This document shows, piece after piece, positions 17,385-27,404 of a stretch of 64,000 nucleotides of DNA. This DNA comes from Microcoleus sp036704825 (lineage in GTDB: Bacteria; Cyanobacteriota; Cyanobacteriia; Cyanobacteriales; Microcoleaceae), in the NCBI GenBank assembly GCA_036704825.1, contig JAUBSN010000043.1, positions 1-64,000 of the forward strand, given 5' to 3'. A program made the translations under genes and the position numbers. A model generated the notes under the pieces. It was given only the letters and a program-made list of their open reading frames with translations, was not told the origin of the DNA and made no database searches. The number at the start of each line of letters is the position of its first letter. Within the stretch, counting starts at the first letter, position 1.

Positions 17385-17412
17385 GGCGGGCGGGACGCTA
17401 GGGCCCCTACTC
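17385..17412. repeat. GC-rich palindromic repeat
   Basis: GGGGCGGGCGGGACGCTAGG followed by GCCCCTAC, a compact inverted repeat just upstream of the GT11-like gene. It resembles the GGGACGGGCGGGACGCCC units inside the MITE-like elements at 59742 and 62933. Confidence 0.5.
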
Positions 17413-17473
17413 CCCACAATAATTCAATCAAACTTTGCTGTAATGGTAAGGTGCGCCACCAGCACCCTACATA

Positions 17474-18475
17474 CTAAGAGTTGTGGCGTTTTTGATGCCA
17501 CTGCCAAGCATGGGAGATAATGTTCTTAATGTCGGGATATTCGGGAGACCAACCCAAGGTTTTGATGGCTTTCTCGCTGCTGCCAACCAAAGCAGGCGGG
17601 TCTCCCGGACGCCGATCGCACTCCACAGCCTTAATCTCTTTTCCGGTCACTTGGCGAGCCGTTTCTATCACCTCTTTCACCGAAAACCCGCCGCCGTTGC
17701 CCAAATTAAAGAAATCAGATTTGCCACCATTTAGCAAATATTCTAATCCTAAAATGTGAGCCGATGCCAAATCGTTAACGTGAATGTAATCGCGAATGCA
17801 AGTACCGTCAGGAGTATCGTAATCCGTGCCAAAAATCGCGATCGAATCTCGTTTCCCCAACGCAGCGAACAACACCAGCGGGATCAGGTGAGTTTCTGGA
17901 TTGTGATCCTCTCCTAACAACCCGTTAGGGTCGGCCCCAGCCGCGTTAAAATAGCGGAAACAAACAGACTTGAAATTGTACGCCGCGTCAAAATCCGACA
18001 AAATCCGTTCTACCATTAACTTAGTAGCGCCGTAGGGATTGATCGGGTTTTGCGGGTGGTCTTCTGCGATCGGGATTTTCTGCGGTACGCCGTAAGTCGC
18101 GCAAGTAGAAGAAAACACAAATTTCTTCACGTCAGCAGCGAGCATTGCTTCCAAAAGGGTAATAGTACCGATGACATTGTTGCGGTAATATTTAGCTGGG
18201 TCGGTAACTGATTCGCCCACGTAAGCGTATGCAGAAAAGTGCATTACTGCATCTATTTTGTGCGTAGCAAACAGGTTGTCGAGAAGAGCGCGATCGCTCG
18301 TATCGCCAACTACCAACTCGACCTGCAAAGCCCGATCTACTATATCTCGGTGGCCGTATACTAAATTATCCAAAATCACCACACCGTAACCGGCGTTTTT
18401 CAGCGCTAATACCGCGTGGGAGCCAATATATCCAGCTCCGCCCGTCACCAAAATAGTTGGTTTGTCTGCACTCAT
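17474..18475 (-). CDS. galE: UDP-glucose 4-epimerase
   Basis: About 333 residues of the extended SDR family. NAD-binding ILVTGGAGYIGSHAVLAL at the N-terminus, catalytic Ser/Tyr-x3-Lys in FSSTCATYGV and NPYGATKLMVE, and the GalE-type substrate loop FRYFNAAGADPNGLLGEDHN. It interconverts UDP-glucose and UDP-galactose in the cytosol, supplying galactose donors for the transferases downstream. The frame is open to 18538, but ATG 18475 (MSADKPTILVTGG) places the Rossmann motif at the usual position. It is the first gene of the minus-strand cluster. Confidence 0.93.
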   Translation of the reverse strand: MSADKPTILVTGGAGYIGSHAVLALKNAGYGVVILDNLVYGHRDIVDRALQVELVVGDTSDRALLDNLFATHKIDAVMHFSAYAYVGESVTDPAKYYRNNVIGTITLLEAMLAADVKKFVFSSTCATYGVPQKIPIAEDHPQNPINPYGATKLMVERILSDFDAAYNFKSVCFRYFNAAGADPNGLLGEDHNPETHLIPLVLFAALGKRDSIAIFGTDYDTPDGTCIRDYIHVNDLASAHILGLEYLLNGGKSDFFNLGNGGGFSVKEVIETARQVTGKEIKAVECDRRPGDPPALVGSSEKAIKTLGWSPEYPDIKNIISHAWQWHQKRHNS

Positions 18476-18675
18476 TTTATTCTGCCTGTTTTTGTAGCTG
18501 GGATTGCCAAGAGCCTTGTTACTTTGAGACTTCCACATCAGACGCTTTCACACTCCGCGCGAGCCGGAGAATTCAAGCGAAATGTATAGGCTTTGCTGTG
18601 CCCGACGGGACGATCGCACTCCTAAAAAACGCTTTTTACACTCCAGATAGATGCTGAGGGAGCAAGTCTTTCCGT

Positions 18676-18879
18676 TCAATCGATAAACTTGAGGCGACCA
18701 ATTTGGATATAATCAAATATCCGATTGATTTGATGTCGCTCCTCTTCTGAAATTTTATCATCGGACAGGATAGTCGAAGTCAAAACTAAATGTTCCCTGC
18801 GAGCGATCTTGCCAGACGCTACAATCCGATCGACTTTTTGAGAAATTGTTAAGTTCGATTTGTTGTGAGATGTTCGCAT
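18676..18879 (-). CDS. Small conserved cyanobacterial-type protein, function unknown
   Basis: 67 residues, soluble, with VDRIVASGKIARREHLVL, TSTILSDDKISEEERHQINR and IFDYIQIGRLKFID. Compact, charged helices and the ending RIFDYIQxGRLK match small hypothetical proteins common in cyanobacteria (from memory). It lies between divergent galE and gloB, transcribed as galE is. No function is assigned. Confidence 0.65.
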   Translation of the reverse strand: MRTSHNKSNLTISQKVDRIVASGKIARREHLVLTSTILSDDKISEEERHQINRIFDYIQIGRLKFID

Positions 18880-19103
18880 TTATTCGATCGCTTTTATGCC
18901 AAAATAGTTAAAGTGGATTGCAGTTCTTGACCCAAAAATGGTGCGTACCCGACCGCAAATCAATTTGCTCAACAGCAGAAATAACGCATCAGAGTTGTAC
19001 TTCCCAAGATAGATATGCGGACTTAATAAATCTGCGATCGCCCTTCGGATAGCGTTCAGACTAAGTTAATTATATAATATTTTTCCGAGAGAGGCACTTT
19101 TCT

Positions 19104-19877
19104 ATGCAGGTTTATCGGCTTCCGGTACTGTCGGACAATTACATTTTCTTGCTGCACGACCCCGATCGCGGCACAGCAGCAGTCGTCGATCCAGCCGCTT
19201 CAGAGCCGGTCTTGCAGCAACTGATCTCGCTCGGAGCCGAATTAACAGCAATTTTCAACACGCACCACCACAGCGACCACGTAGGCGGCAACCAGCAACT
19301 GATCGATCGCTTTCCCCAAATTAAAGTTTACGGCGGCGCCCAAGACAGAGGCAGAATACCCGGACAGCAAGTGTTTTTACAAGCGGGCGATCGAGTTTCT
19401 TTCGCCAACAGAACCGCCGAAATCTTCTTCGTACCCGGCCACACAAAAGCTCACATCGCCTACTATTTCCCCCCCAGCAACCCTGGGGAAACCGGCGAAT
19501 TGTTCTGCGGCGACACTTTATTTGCTGGAGGCTGCGGCAGATTATTTGAAGGCACTCCAACTCAAATGCTAGCCTCCCTCGGGCAACTGCGAAACTTGCC
19601 CGACAGTACGAGAGTCTGGTGCGCCCACGAATACACGCTGAAAAACTTGCAATTTGCCTTGACTGTCGATGGCGACAATCCCGATCTGCAGCAGCGCTTC
19701 GCCGAAGTCAAGGAAGCGCGCAGTCGATCGCAACCTACAATACCATCATCGATCGGCCTGGAAAAAAGCACAAACCCATTTTTGCGCTGGGACTTTCCCA
19801 ACATCCAATCAGCCGCCAACACCTCCGATCCAGTGCAAACCTTCGCTCGATTGCGCGGTATGAAAGACCGATTTTGA
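19104..19877 (+). CDS. gloB: Hydroxyacylglutathione hydrolase (glyoxalase II)
   Basis: 257 residues of the metallo-beta-lactamase fold. The di-metal motif THHHSDHVGG is complete, with FVPGHTKAHIAYYF, LFCGDTLFAGGCGRLFEGT and WCAHEYTLKNLQFA supplying the remaining His/Asp ligands. The C-terminal FLRWD and LRGMKDRF segment is normal for GloB. It hydrolyses S-D-lactoylglutathione in methylglyoxal detoxification. ATG start after a purine-rich GAGAGAGGCAC. The last 20 or so bases are also found between the two downstream GT8 genes, because they were caught in a tandem duplication. Confidence 0.95.
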   Translation: MQVYRLPVLSDNYIFLLHDPDRGTAAVVDPAASEPVLQQLISLGAELTAIFNTHHHSDHVGGNQQLIDRFPQIKVYGGAQDRGRIPGQQVFLQAGDRVSFANRTAEIFFVPGHTKAHIAYYFPPSNPGETGELFCGDTLFAGGCGRLFEGTPTQMLASLGQLRNLPDSTRVWCAHEYTLKNLQFALTVDGDNPDLQQRFAEVKEARSRSQPTIPSSIGLEKSTNPFLRWDFPNIQSAANTSDPVQTFARLRGMKDRF

Positions 19878-19879
19878 CG

Positions 19880-20719
19880 TTAACGTTTTTGTTGTTTCAG
19901 GTAACTCTTAAACTTGAGTATCGGTTCGCTCAACCACCTGTCAAGTCTTTGGTATTTTATGTGAAAGCTCGACAGCCCTTTCAACTTATTTGGAAATTTT
20001 TTCAGTTCGTCCTTAAACGGTGTCTGAGACAACATATCGAGCCATAATTGATTGGGTGCCGAGCTTTCCCACGGTTTCGGTCTTGACATAAAGTGCATCA
20101 CTTTACTTGACATATCATCAGTCTTGTGGTTGTTCCATATTTGGTCTAATTGCTTCCACCTTCCCGCTAAAACTGAATTTAATGCACCTTGATCGCGATC
20201 GCCCCAAACGTGGGTTCTCGCATTTTGGAACAATTTTTCCGACAGTTGCTCTTCCTCCCAAACCTTCATGTTGTAAACTAAAACACCACTATTGAAATAA
20301 GGGTTTCGATCTTGAGAATTGTTGGGATTTCCCCAGAAGTTGGCTGCGGCTGCTATCGGCAGAGTTTGAAAATCTAGGTTCCACAGCGGCTTTAAGCTGC
20401 CCAGAACGATCGTATCGCTGTCGAGCCAAATCAGCCTTTCTGTTCCTTTGGTATATTTTCGCGGCTCCAATTTAACGTAAGGAAGTTTAGAACCTGATAC
20501 CGAAAGAAGTTGGTCGTAATTAGATTGCAATTCTTGCCATTCAATCTGGTATTTGCAGCAATTCTGTAACTGTTCCTTTTGCAGTGAACATATCCTGGTA
20601 GATACAATGCTAATTTTGACCCGATCTTCCCCAGATTGGCTAACATTCAGATCTACCGACTTGAGAAGTGCTGCCAACCCCAAAATATAGGTTCGATCGG
20701 CTGCTGTGAATATGTGCAT
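19880..20719 (-). CDS. GT8 family glycosyltransferase, tandem copy A
   Basis: 279 residues with the full GT8 set: MHIFTAADRTYILGLAALLK, DSD in RLIWLDSDTIVLGSLKPLW, PYFNSGVLVYNMKVW, WGDRDQGALNSVLAGRW and the late metal His in VMHFMSRPKPW. Convergent with gloB, with only 2 bases between the stops. It is about 85 percent identical by eye to the copy beginning 876 bases further on. The C-terminal 25 residues are basic and rich in aromatics. Donor unknown; a galactose- or glucose-type UDP-sugar is usual in the family. Confidence 0.85.
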   Translation of the reverse strand: MHIFTAADRTYILGLAALLKSVDLNVSQSGEDRVKISIVSTRICSLQKEQLQNCCKYQIEWQELQSNYDQLLSVSGSKLPYVKLEPRKYTKGTERLIWLDSDTIVLGSLKPLWNLDFQTLPIAAAANFWGNPNNSQDRNPYFNSGVLVYNMKVWEEEQLSEKLFQNARTHVWGDRDQGALNSVLAGRWKQLDQIWNNHKTDDMSSKVMHFMSRPKPWESSAPNQLWLDMLSQTPFKDELKKFPNKLKGLSSFHIKYQRLDRWLSEPILKFKSYLKQQKR

Positions 20720-20734
20720 GGATTAAGTTTGTGA

Positions 20735-20756
20735 TATGAAAGACCGATTTTGACCT
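20735..20756. repeat. Duplicated gloB 3' end at tandem-duplication junction
   Basis: TATGAAAGACCGATTTTGAC here repeats 19862-19881, the last codons of gloB, next to the upstream sequence of the GT8 gene. It marks the junction of an 876-base tandem duplication: 19862-20735 was duplicated with 20736-21600. Confidence 0.85.
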
Positions 20757-21595
20757 TAACGTTTTTGTTTCTTCAGGTAACTCTTAAACCTGAGTATCGG
20801 TTCCCTCAACCACTGGTCATATTTGCTGTATTTTAGCTTAAAGCTCGACAGCCAATTAAACTTTTTTGGGATTTTTTCCAGTTCGTCTTTAAACGGTGTC
20901 TGAGACAACATATCGAGCCATAATTGATTGGGGGCCGAGCTTTCCCACGGTTTCGGTTTTGACATAAAGTGCATCACTTTACTTGACATATCATCAGTCT
21001 TGTGGTTGTTCCATATTGGGTCTAATTGCTTCCACCTTCCCGCTAAAAATGAATTTAATGCACCCTGATCGTGATCCCCCCAAAGGTTTGAGCGAGCGTT
21101 TTCCATCAACTTTTCCGACAGTTGCTCTTCCTCCCAAACCTTCATGTTGTAAACTAAAACGCCAGCATTGAAATAAGGATTTCGATCTTGAGAATTGTTC
21201 GGATTTCCCCAGACGTTGGGTGCGGCTGCTATCGGCATTGTTTTAAGATCTAGGTTCCACAGCGGCTCTAAACTTCCCAGAACGATCGTGTCGCTATCGA
21301 GCCAAATCAGCCTTTCTGTTTCCTTGGTATATTTTCGCGGCTCCAATCTAACGTAAGTAAGTTTAGAACCTGACAGGGAAAGAAGTTTGTCGTAATTAGA
21401 TTGCAATTCTTGCCATTCAATCTGGTATTTGCAGCAATTCTGTAACTGTTCCTTTTGCTGTGGACCTATCCCGGTAGATACAATGCTAATTTTTACCGGC
21501 TCCTGTCCAGATTTAGTAACATTCAGATCTATAGACTTAAGAAGTGCTGCTAACCCCAGAATATAGTTGCGATCGCCGGCGATGAATATGTGCAT
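20756..21595 (-). CDS. GT8 family glycosyltransferase, tandem copy B
   Basis: 279 residues, colinear with copy A without indels: MHIFIAGDRNYILGLAALLK, LIWLDSDTIVLGSLEPLW, PYFNAGVLVYNMKVW, WGDHDQGALNSFLAGRW and VMHFMSKPKPW. All catalytic motifs are intact, so both copies may be functional. The intergenic sequence upstream of each (GGATTAAGTTTGTGA) is shared. Substitutions cluster at the N-terminal acceptor side and near residues 120-160, suggesting relaxed or shifted specificity. Confidence 0.85.
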   Translation of the reverse strand: MHIFIAGDRNYILGLAALLKSIDLNVTKSGQEPVKISIVSTGIGPQQKEQLQNCCKYQIEWQELQSNYDKLLSLSGSKLTYVRLEPRKYTKETERLIWLDSDTIVLGSLEPLWNLDLKTMPIAAAPNVWGNPNNSQDRNPYFNAGVLVYNMKVWEEEQLSEKLMENARSNLWGDHDQGALNSFLAGRWKQLDPIWNNHKTDDMSSKVMHFMSKPKPWESSAPNQLWLDMLSQTPFKDELEKIPKKFNWLSSFKLKYSKYDQWLREPILRFKSYLKKQKR

Positions 21596-22228
21596 AGGAT
21601 TAAGTTTGTGAAATGAACAAAGGTAAAAGGCGCGCGGTCAAACTTGACACAAACGCCGACACGTCAGGAAGCAGGCGGCCTTGTATTGGGTAAATACGAT
21701 CGCCCGTTTACCGTTGAGAATAACAAAATCTTGCCTAAATTTCCAGTTAGATTTACACAAAGAAACGGGGTTTCTAAGTAGGTAGGCGCAAATAAAGTTT
21801 ACAATGTAACAGAATGTAAGGCGGTCATAACAAGAGCGATTGCTTCGTTTCACTCGCTGGGAGACAGGGGTTATGTATTTTCAAGCTTCATCTACTTATT
21901 TATCTGTGTGCAAGTGCCATCTCTCCGCACCCGAAAACGAGCAACAGCCATTGGTAATATGCAGCAACGCGAAAAATAGTGAGAGGGACTCTCGCATTGG
22001 AAACAGCCAGAAAATTCCCCGTCGCCTGTGCTGAATCCCGCAAGTGGTTAAGACGTGGGACTCTACGATAAAATAAATTGTCTAGATATAGATATTACCG
22101 CAGAACGATCGACATCCATCTTAGGTTTGAAGTGTCACCCTGCTGAAATCAAAAGTTCCTCTGGTTACTTCCCTATTATTGAGCGCGATTTGCTTTGCCC
22201 AAAGTAAAAGGAGCGTTGTTAGAAACCG
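21596..22228. other. Intergenic region upstream of the multi-PAS kinase
   Basis: About 630 bases without a convincing gene. It contains AGAAACGGGGTTTCT near 21762, a form of the AGAAACCCGGTTTCT repeat also used at the dnaB terminator, plus HIP1-type sites. Presumably it includes promoters for the leftward GT8 genes and the rightward kinase. No riboswitch or tRNA was recognised. Confidence 0.5.
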
Positions 22229-25200
22229 ATGCCAAACCCACGCAATACTGAACTCCAAGCAAAAATCGACCCCTCTGTTTCAACGGATTCTAACAAAGCC
22301 TTCTACCCAGTCGCGCCTTTCCCCACAGATGTAGGGATGGTTCTGCAATTGGCAGATGGCAGCATTCAGGGGTGCAATTGTCACGCGCAGGATTTGTTGG
22401 GGATGACAGCAGAACAGATGCTCTTATGCACTTCAATCAACAGTCGGTGGCAGACTCTGCGTGAAGATGGCTCGGATTTTCCCGCCGAGACACATCCGGC
22501 GATGGTGGCGCTGCAAACCGGGCAACCATGTTTAAATGTCATCATGGGCTTCGATCGGTCACAGGGAGAATTGATTTGGTTGACGCTCAATTCTCAACCT
22601 TTATTTCAGGGAGATCGATCGACTCCCTATGCGGTAGTAACAACCTTCACTCCTATCGCTCAACAAAAGCCAACAGCAGTCTGTCACGCGCCCGCGCCAC
22701 AACTGTCAGACACCCTCGAAAGTATTTCGGACGGGTTCTTTGCTTTGGATCGAGACTGGCGATTTACCTACCTCAATTCGCAAGCAGCGCGGTGGCTGAA
22801 TCGACCCTCGAAAGATTTGATTGGCAACAGCGTTTGGGAAGAGTTTCCCGAATCAGTGGGCAGTTTGTTTGAAAAGGAATACCGCCGCGCCGCGACTTTC
22901 CAAGTTACGGTTAGTTTTGAATCTTTTTATCCGCCGCTCAATGCTTGGTATGCGGTACGAGCCTATCCGATCGCCTCGGGACTTGCCGTTTATTTTCAAG
23001 ATGTGACCGAGGAGAAAGCGGCTCGGGCTGCTTTTATTAAACAAGCGCAAACTGTGCAGCAACAACTCGCAGAAATCGAGGCGATTTATGCTAGCGCGCC
23101 GATCGGACTTTGCTTTATAGATACCGAGTTGCGGTTTGTCCGCATCAACGATCGCCTAGCAGAAATTAACGGAGTTCCAGCCGCCGCCCACATCGGCAAA
23201 ACATGGCGCGAAATCTTGCCAGAAATGGCAGATGATTTAGAGCCGCTTTACCGACAAGTTATTGAAACTAAAGTTCCACTCCAACAGCTTGAAGTTCGCA
23301 GGACGAACTCAGCACAGCCAGAACAAGAACAGGATTGGCTGTTGAGTCTCTATCCGCTCAGGGCCCAGGACGATCGCGTCCTGGGCGTGAATGTGACGGT
23401 GCATGAAATTACCGAACACAAAGCTACCAAAAAAGAAATTCAACGCCTCAACCAAGAACTAGAGTGGCGAGTTAATGAACTGCAATCGATACTTGATGCT
23501 GTACCCGTCGGTATTACGATCGCCGATGACCCACAGTGTCAAGTAATTCGCGCTAATCGGTTTGCCCAGTCGATGTTGAAAGTGCTGCCGGATACCAATG
23601 TTTCTGGAACCGGAGAGGAAGCCGCAGCCCTTCCGTTTAGACGACTCCGCAACGGACAGAAAATTCCGGGAGAACAACTCCCCATGCAACTAGCCGTGGC
23701 TTCCGGCGTCGCAGTGCGAGATATGGAAATTCAAATGGTGCGCGAGGACGGCGCGGCCTTTGATTGGTTGGTGAATGCGGTGCCGTTATTTGACGAACAA
23801 GGCGCAGTTCGCGGCTGTGTGGCGGCGTTGATGGATATTAGCGATCGCAAACAAGCTCTTGCTGCTTTGCGCCGTTCCGAGGAACGCTACCGCACTTTGT
23901 TTGAGTCGCTAGACGAAGGTTTTTGCGTCATCGAAATGCTGTTTGACGCCAACGAAAAGCCGATCGATTACCGCTTTCTGGAAGTCAATCCGGCCTTTGT
24001 CAAACAAAGCGGACTCGAACAAGCTGTGGGTAAAACGGCGCGACAACTGCTTCCAGATATCGAAGATTATTGGTTTGAGATTTACGGAAAAGTCGTGCTG
24101 ACAGGGGAACCGGTGCGCTTCGAGCAGGGTTCGGAAGTGATGAACCGCTGGTTTGAAGTTTCGGCGTTCCGCACTCCTGAGCCGCACAGCCGCAAAGTCG
24201 CCATACTTTTCAAAGAAATCAGCGATCGCAAACAGTCGGAAAATCTCCTGCGGCAACAGGAAGAGCAACTGCGGCTGTTCGTAAAACATTCGCCTGCAGG
24301 GGTGGCGATGTTTGACCGCCAGATGCGGTATATGCTGGTGAGCGACCGCTGGCTGGCAAGTTACGGGCTCGGCACTCAAAACATTGTAGGCCGATCGCAC
24401 TACGACATCTTTCCCAATTTGCCCGATCGCTTGAAACAAATCCACCAGCGCTGTCTGGCGGGAGCAGTCGAAATCTGCCAAGAAGATCTGTTTCCCCGCC
24501 CTGATGGCTTAATCGACTGGGTGCGCTGGGAAATTCATCCTTGGCGAACCAACACCAATGAGATTGGCGGCATCATGATGTTTTGCGAAATCATCACCGA
24601 GCGCAAAAACGCTCAACTCGCGCTCTCTGCGGCCAACCAACAAGTCAGCAATATTATAGAAAGTATTACCGATGCCTTTATGGCGCTCGATTCACAATGG
24701 CGCTATACCTACGTTAATGCCACAGCAGAAAAACTGCTTTCTCGATCGAGAAACGACTTGTTAGGTCGATCGATCTGGGAGCTATTCCCCGCCGAGAAAG
24801 AATCAAATTCAAGGACATATCAAGAATTTCATCGAGTCGTTAACGAGCAAGTTTCTGTCAAATTTGAAGAGTTTTCGCCCTCGCTCCAGATATATATAGA
24901 AGTGAGCGCCTATCCTGCGGCCGAAGGACTTACCGCTTATTGGAGCGATATTAGCGATCGCAAACGCACTGAAGAAGAACTGCGGCAAAAGAATGCGATT
25001 TTGAATCTGATTAACGAGTCAGCGCCCACGCCAATTTTTGTCAAAGATCGAGAAGGACGGATTATTTATGCAAATCCAGCCACGCTGGACGTACTCGGAA
25101 AACCTGCTGCTGAAGTAATTGGCCGGCGCGATCGCGATTTCTACCCAATAGCAGAACTTGGAGCCACAGTCACGGGAAACGATCGGCGCATTATGGAATC

Positions 25201-27334
25201 CGGACAAACAGAAGTCGTCGAAGAATCTCCCGATGGCATTCGGACATTCGTGTCAATGAAAGCTCCCTACCGCAATCAGGCGGGAGAAGTCATCGGCCTG
25301 ATTGGCATCTCCAGCGACATCACAAATCGCAAACGAGCAGAAGTCGCGCGGGAAGAACAAACTAAGTTACTGCAAGTAATCATTGACAGCATTGGTGACG
25401 GTTTGATTTTGGCCAACCAACAAGGGGAGTTCGTGCTGTTTAACAGAGCTGCCGTGGGGATATTCGGTCAGCTATCGAATGAAAAATCTTCTGAGGAATG
25501 GTCGAGCACTTACGGGTTATTTTTGGCAGATAAAAACACTCTTTTCCCCGATGCTGAACTACCTCTAGCCAAAGCAATCAAAGGTGAATATGTCAATGAT
25601 GTAGAGGCATTTGTCCGCCGCGAAGATTCAGAAGATCGCTGGATCAGTATCAGCGGTTATCCGGTAGTTGATGCTAGCAGCGAAATCAAAGGTGGAGTGA
25701 TTGTTTGTCGGGATATCACAGAACGCAAACAAGCCGAAGCAGCGTTGCAAGAAAGCGAAGAACGATTCCGCAATATGGCTAACAACACTCCTTTTATGGT
25801 ATGGGTAACAAACTCCACAGGCTATTGCACTTTCTTGAGCGAAAGCTGGTATGAATTCACAGGTCAAACTGAGGAAACAGGTTTGGGATTGGGCTGGGTA
25901 AACGCGGTGCACCCAGAAGACCGAGAACAGGCCAAAAACGCATTTTTGACCGCCAACGAACGCCAGGAATCTTTCCGCATGGAATATCGCATCAGGCGTA
26001 AGGATGGCGGATATTCTTGGGCTATAGATGCGGCTGCTCCCAGATTTTCCAAAAGCGGACAATTTGAGGGTTATATCGGCTCTGTTATCGACATTACAGA
26101 GCGCAAACAAGTGGAAACCGAACGCGATATGGTTCTGCAATTAGAACAAACTGCCCGCGCGGAAGCCGAGCGAGCTAACCGCATTAAAGACGAGTTTCTG
26201 GCGGTGCTTTCTCACGAGTTGCGATCGCCCCTGAATCCGATTTTAGGCTGGTCGCAACTGCTCGTCGGCGGCAAGCTGAAGGTGAGTCAAACTGCCAAAG
26301 CTTTTGAGACGATCGAGCGCAACGCCAGACTGCAATCTCAATTAATCGAAGACTTGCTTGACGTGTCTCGGATTCTGCAAGGGAAACTCAGATTGAATGT
26401 TGCTCCGGTGAATCTGGCAAACATTATTCCATCTGCGGTGGAAACGGTGCAATTAGCAGCCGAAGCTAAAAAAATTCAAATCCAAACAATCTTAAATCCC
26501 GATGTGGGGAAAGTTGTAGGCGATACAAGTCGCTTGCAGCAAATTGTGTGGAATTTGTTATCAAATGCGGTAAAATTCACTCCCGAAGGCGGTAGAGTAG
26601 AAGTTAGATTAGCGCAAATCGAACACCAAGCTCAAATTCAAGTCACAGATACTGGTAAAGGTATTATTCCCGATTTCTTGCCTTATGTTTTTGACCATTT
26701 CCGACAAGAAGATGGCGCTACAACGCGCAAATTTGGCGGCTTGGGATTGGGATTGGCGATCGTCCGCCAACTGATCGAACTTCACGGCGGAACGGTGTTG
26801 GCAGAAAGCGCAGGAGTTGGTCAAGGAGCGACGTTTACGGTGAGATTACCGCTATTAAATGATGATTCTAGAAGGCAGGAGGAGGAAGCTGTCAATGGGG
26901 CTGTTAGTCCCGCTCTCTCATCCAGGCCGCTAGCTGGATTGAGAATTTTGGTGGTAGATGATGAACTCGACTCGCGAGATTTTGTCGCTTTCGTGCTCGA
27001 TGAAGCGGGTGCAGAGGTGATTTCCCTGTCATCTGCTGCTGAGGCGCTACAGTCGATCGAACAAACTGTACCGGATTTGCTCGTCAGCGATATCGGAATG
27101 CCCCACATGGACGGGTATATGTTGATAAATCGCATCCGCACTCAGCTTGCGCCTGAGTATCGGCAGTTGTTGGCGATCGCCTTAACGGCCTATGCTGGAG
27201 AAGCGAACGAGCACCAAGTTTTGCAAGCCGGATTTGACAAACACTTAGCCAAGCCGATCGATCCGACCCACTTAGTTGCTACTGTAGCGCGATCGATCGT
27301 TGAGAGCGATCGATCGCGACGCTTTGCTCGGTAA
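22229..27334 (+). CDS. Soluble hybrid sensor histidine kinase / response regulator with about ten PAS domains
   Basis: 1701 residues with no membrane helix. About ten PAS units begin near residues 35, 160, 278, 417, 550, 680, 807, 924, 1045 and 1177, most ending in a DITERK/DISDRK-type exit motif. The kinase core follows: HisKA EFLAVLSHELRSPLNPILGW with phospho-acceptor H1329; N box NLLSNAVKFTPEGG; G1 DTGKGI; G2 FGGLGLGLAIV. A C-terminal receiver (LRILVVDDELDS, phospho-acceptor D1621 in VSDIGMP, then K in DKHLAKPID) completes a hybrid kinase. PAS units 2 and 7 are particularly similar, implying internal duplication. No GAF/phytochrome chromophore Cys was noticed. The signal and output partner are unknown. 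ATG start with AAAAGGAGCG upstream. Confidence 0.92.
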   Translation: MPNPRNTELQAKIDPSVSTDSNKAFYPVAPFPTDVGMVLQLADGSIQGCNCHAQDLLGMTAEQMLLCTSINSRWQTLREDGSDFPAETHPAMVALQTGQPCLNVIMGFDRSQGELIWLTLNSQPLFQGDRSTPYAVVTTFTPIAQQKPTAVCHAPAPQLSDTLESISDGFFALDRDWRFTYLNSQAARWLNRPSKDLIGNSVWEEFPESVGSLFEKEYRRAATFQVTVSFESFYPPLNAWYAVRAYPIASGLAVYFQDVTEEKAARAAFIKQAQTVQQQLAEIEAIYASAPIGLCFIDTELRFVRINDRLAEINGVPAAAHIGKTWREILPEMADDLEPLYRQVIETKVPLQQLEVRRTNSAQPEQEQDWLLSLYPLRAQDDRVLGVNVTVHEITEHKATKKEIQRLNQELEWRVNELQSILDAVPVGITIADDPQCQVIRANRFAQSMLKVLPDTNVSGTGEEAAALPFRRLRNGQKIPGEQLPMQLAVASGVAVRDMEIQMVREDGAAFDWLVNAVPLFDEQGAVRGCVAALMDISDRKQALAALRRSEERYRTLFESLDEGFCVIEMLFDANEKPIDYRFLEVNPAFVKQSGLEQAVGKTARQLLPDIEDYWFEIYGKVVLTGEPVRFEQGSEVMNRWFEVSAFRTPEPHSRKVAILFKEISDRKQSENLLRQQEEQLRLFVKHSPAGVAMFDRQMRYMLVSDRWLASYGLGTQNIVGRSHYDIFPNLPDRLKQIHQRCLAGAVEICQEDLFPRPDGLIDWVRWEIHPWRTNTNEIGGIMMFCEIITERKNAQLALSAANQQVSNIIESITDAFMALDSQWRYTYVNATAEKLLSRSRNDLLGRSIWELFPAEKESNSRTYQEFHRVVNEQVSVKFEEFSPSLQIYIEVSAYPAAEGLTAYWSDISDRKRTEEELRQKNAILNLINESAPTPIFVKDREGRIIYANPATLDVLGKPAAEVIGRRDRDFYPIAELGATVTGNDRRIMESGQTEVVEESPDGIRTFVSMKAPYRNQAGEVIGLIGISSDITNRKRAEVAREEQTKLLQVIIDSIGDGLILANQQGEFVLFNRAAVGIFGQLSNEKSSEEWSSTYGLFLADKNTLFPDAELPLAKAIKGEYVNDVEAFVRREDSEDRWISISGYPVVDASSEIKGGVIVCRDITERKQAEAALQESEERFRNMANNTPFMVWVTNSTGYCTFLSESWYEFTGQTEETGLGLGWVNAVHPEDREQAKNAFLTANERQESFRMEYRIRRKDGGYSWAIDAAAPRFSKSGQFEGYIGSVIDITERKQVETERDMVLQLEQTARAEAERANRIKDEFLAVLSHELRSPLNPILGWSQLLVGGKLKVSQTAKAFETIERNARLQSQLIEDLLDVSRILQGKLRLNVAPVNLANIIPSAVETVQLAAEAKKIQIQTILNPDVGKVVGDTSRLQQIVWNLLSNAVKFTPEGGRVEVRLAQIEHQAQIQVTDTGKGIIPDFLPYVFDHFRQEDGATTRKFGGLGLGLAIVRQLIELHGGTVLAESAGVGQGATFTVRLPLLNDDSRRQEEEAVNGAVSPALSSRPLAGLRILVVDDELDSRDFVAFVLDEAGAEVISLSSAAEALQSIEQTVPDLLVSDIGMPHMDGYMLINRIRTQLAPEYRQLLAIALTAYAGEANEHQVLQAGFDKHLAKPIDPTHLVATVARSIVESDRSRRFAR

Positions 27335-27404
27335 GCTTCAAGAGCAGCACCTCCCCGTTTGGCGAATTTCCAACTGAATTTGCCAGTTATAAAGATATTA
27401 TGCC

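Noticed and set aside
21638..21853. 71-residue ORF upstream of the GT8 copy B
   Set aside because: Its text comes from the AGAAACC..GGTTTCT dispersed repeat; composition is unlike real neighbours.
22229..27334. Phytochrome/GAF chromophore domain in the multi-PAS kinase
   Set aside because: No conserved Cys-His chromophore motif was found; all sensory units read as PAS.
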